Source: Oscillospiraceae bacterium
Lineage (GTDB): Bacteria; Bacillota; Clostridia; Oscillospirales; Oscillospiraceae
Length of the DNA stretch: 5,343 bases
Direction: 5' to 3'
Assembly (NCBI GenBank): GCA_029067025.1
Contig: JAIEFH010000109.1
Coordinates: forward strand, 1-5,343
This document shows, piece after piece, positions 5,208 to 5,343 of the stretch; within the stretch, counting starts at the first letter, position 1; each line of letters begins with the position of its first letter. Under the pieces are notes generated by a model, which worked only from the letters and a program-made list of their open reading frames with translations, searched no databases and was not told the origin of the DNA. The position numbers and the translations under genes are program-made.

Positions 5208-5343
5208 TTTCTGCAAGACCTACGATGAAAAAATGGGCAAGACCATCGAAGTGGTGAAGGGGGACTTTGCCAGCGTCCGGGCGGGCCGGGCCAACGCCGG
5301 CGTGCTGGATCGCATCCAGGTGGAATATTACGGCACTCCCACC
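5200..5343 (+). CDS. frr: Ribosome recycling factor, N-terminal part (3' truncated by window)
   Basis: RRF works with EF-G to split the post-termination ribosome and release mRNA and tRNA. The first 48 of roughly 185 residues are visible. They include helix 1 of the three-helix bundle with the invariant VRAGRAN-type motif (SVRAGRANAGVLDRI, residues 25-39) and VEYYGTPT (41-48), where the chain turns to the second domain. The ATG at 5200 has an ideal SD, AGGAGG at 5186-5191, 8 nt upstream and inside the end of pyrH. The start overlaps the pyrH stop by 8 nt, which suggests translational coupling and a pyrH-frr operon. The reading frame is open to the window end. Confidence 0.96.
   Translation, partial: MTDFCKTYDEKMGKTIEVVKGDFASVRAGRANAGVLDRIQVEYYGTPT

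Noticed and set aside
4392..5216. Long open frame of 274 codons antisense to pyrH
   Set aside because: It mirrors the codon pattern of a certain gene on the other strand; the His/Gly/Ala-rich product resembles no family I recognise and has no ribosome binding site support.

Overview
This window reads as an ordinary stretch of core chromosome from an endospore-forming, fairly GC-rich Clostridia-type Firmicute. The adjacent sporulation sigma factor genes sigE and sigG, the YlmC/YmxH-family sporulation gene and the protein sequences together suggest an Oscillospiraceae-like gut bacterium (Flavonifractor/Pseudoflavonifractor type). The genus is an inference. I see no phage, transposon, CRISPR, tRNA or rRNA.

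Layout. On the + strand, positions 1-264 hold the 3' end of sigE (mother-cell sigma factor) and 401-1171 hold sigG (forespore sigma factor). A SigF-like promoter lies between them and a hairpin terminator follows sigG. The next four genes are on the - strand. Read in their own direction they are ylmC (4293-4027), rpsB (3858-3121), tsf (3023-2106) and a two-[4Fe-4S] flavodoxin/ferredoxin fusion of the EFR1 type (2014-1241). A sigma-A promoter precedes rpsB, and hairpins separate rpsB from tsf and tsf from the ferredoxin gene. The + strand resumes with pyrH (4470-5207), which has a near-consensus sigma-A promoter, and frr (from 5200, cut by the window end). frr overlaps pyrH by 8 nt.

How the genes work together. 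SigE and SigG are sequential regulators of the two sporulation compartments, and YlmC belongs to a family that sits beside them in Bacillus. RpsB, EF-Ts, UMP kinase and RRF form the widely conserved translation/nucleotide cluster rpsB-tsf-pyrH-frr. Here that cluster is split head-to-head. Flipping the single block 1.2-4.3 kb restores sigE-sigG-ylmC-rpsB-tsf-(ferredoxin)-pyrH-frr all on one strand, so the unusual order could come from one inversion.

Nothing here is clearly a new biological system. The points most worth checking are the inversion model, the SigF-type promoter of sigG, the symmetric -10 between ylmC and pyrH, the foreign-looking ferredoxin gene and the hairpins in the rpsB-tsf transcript.
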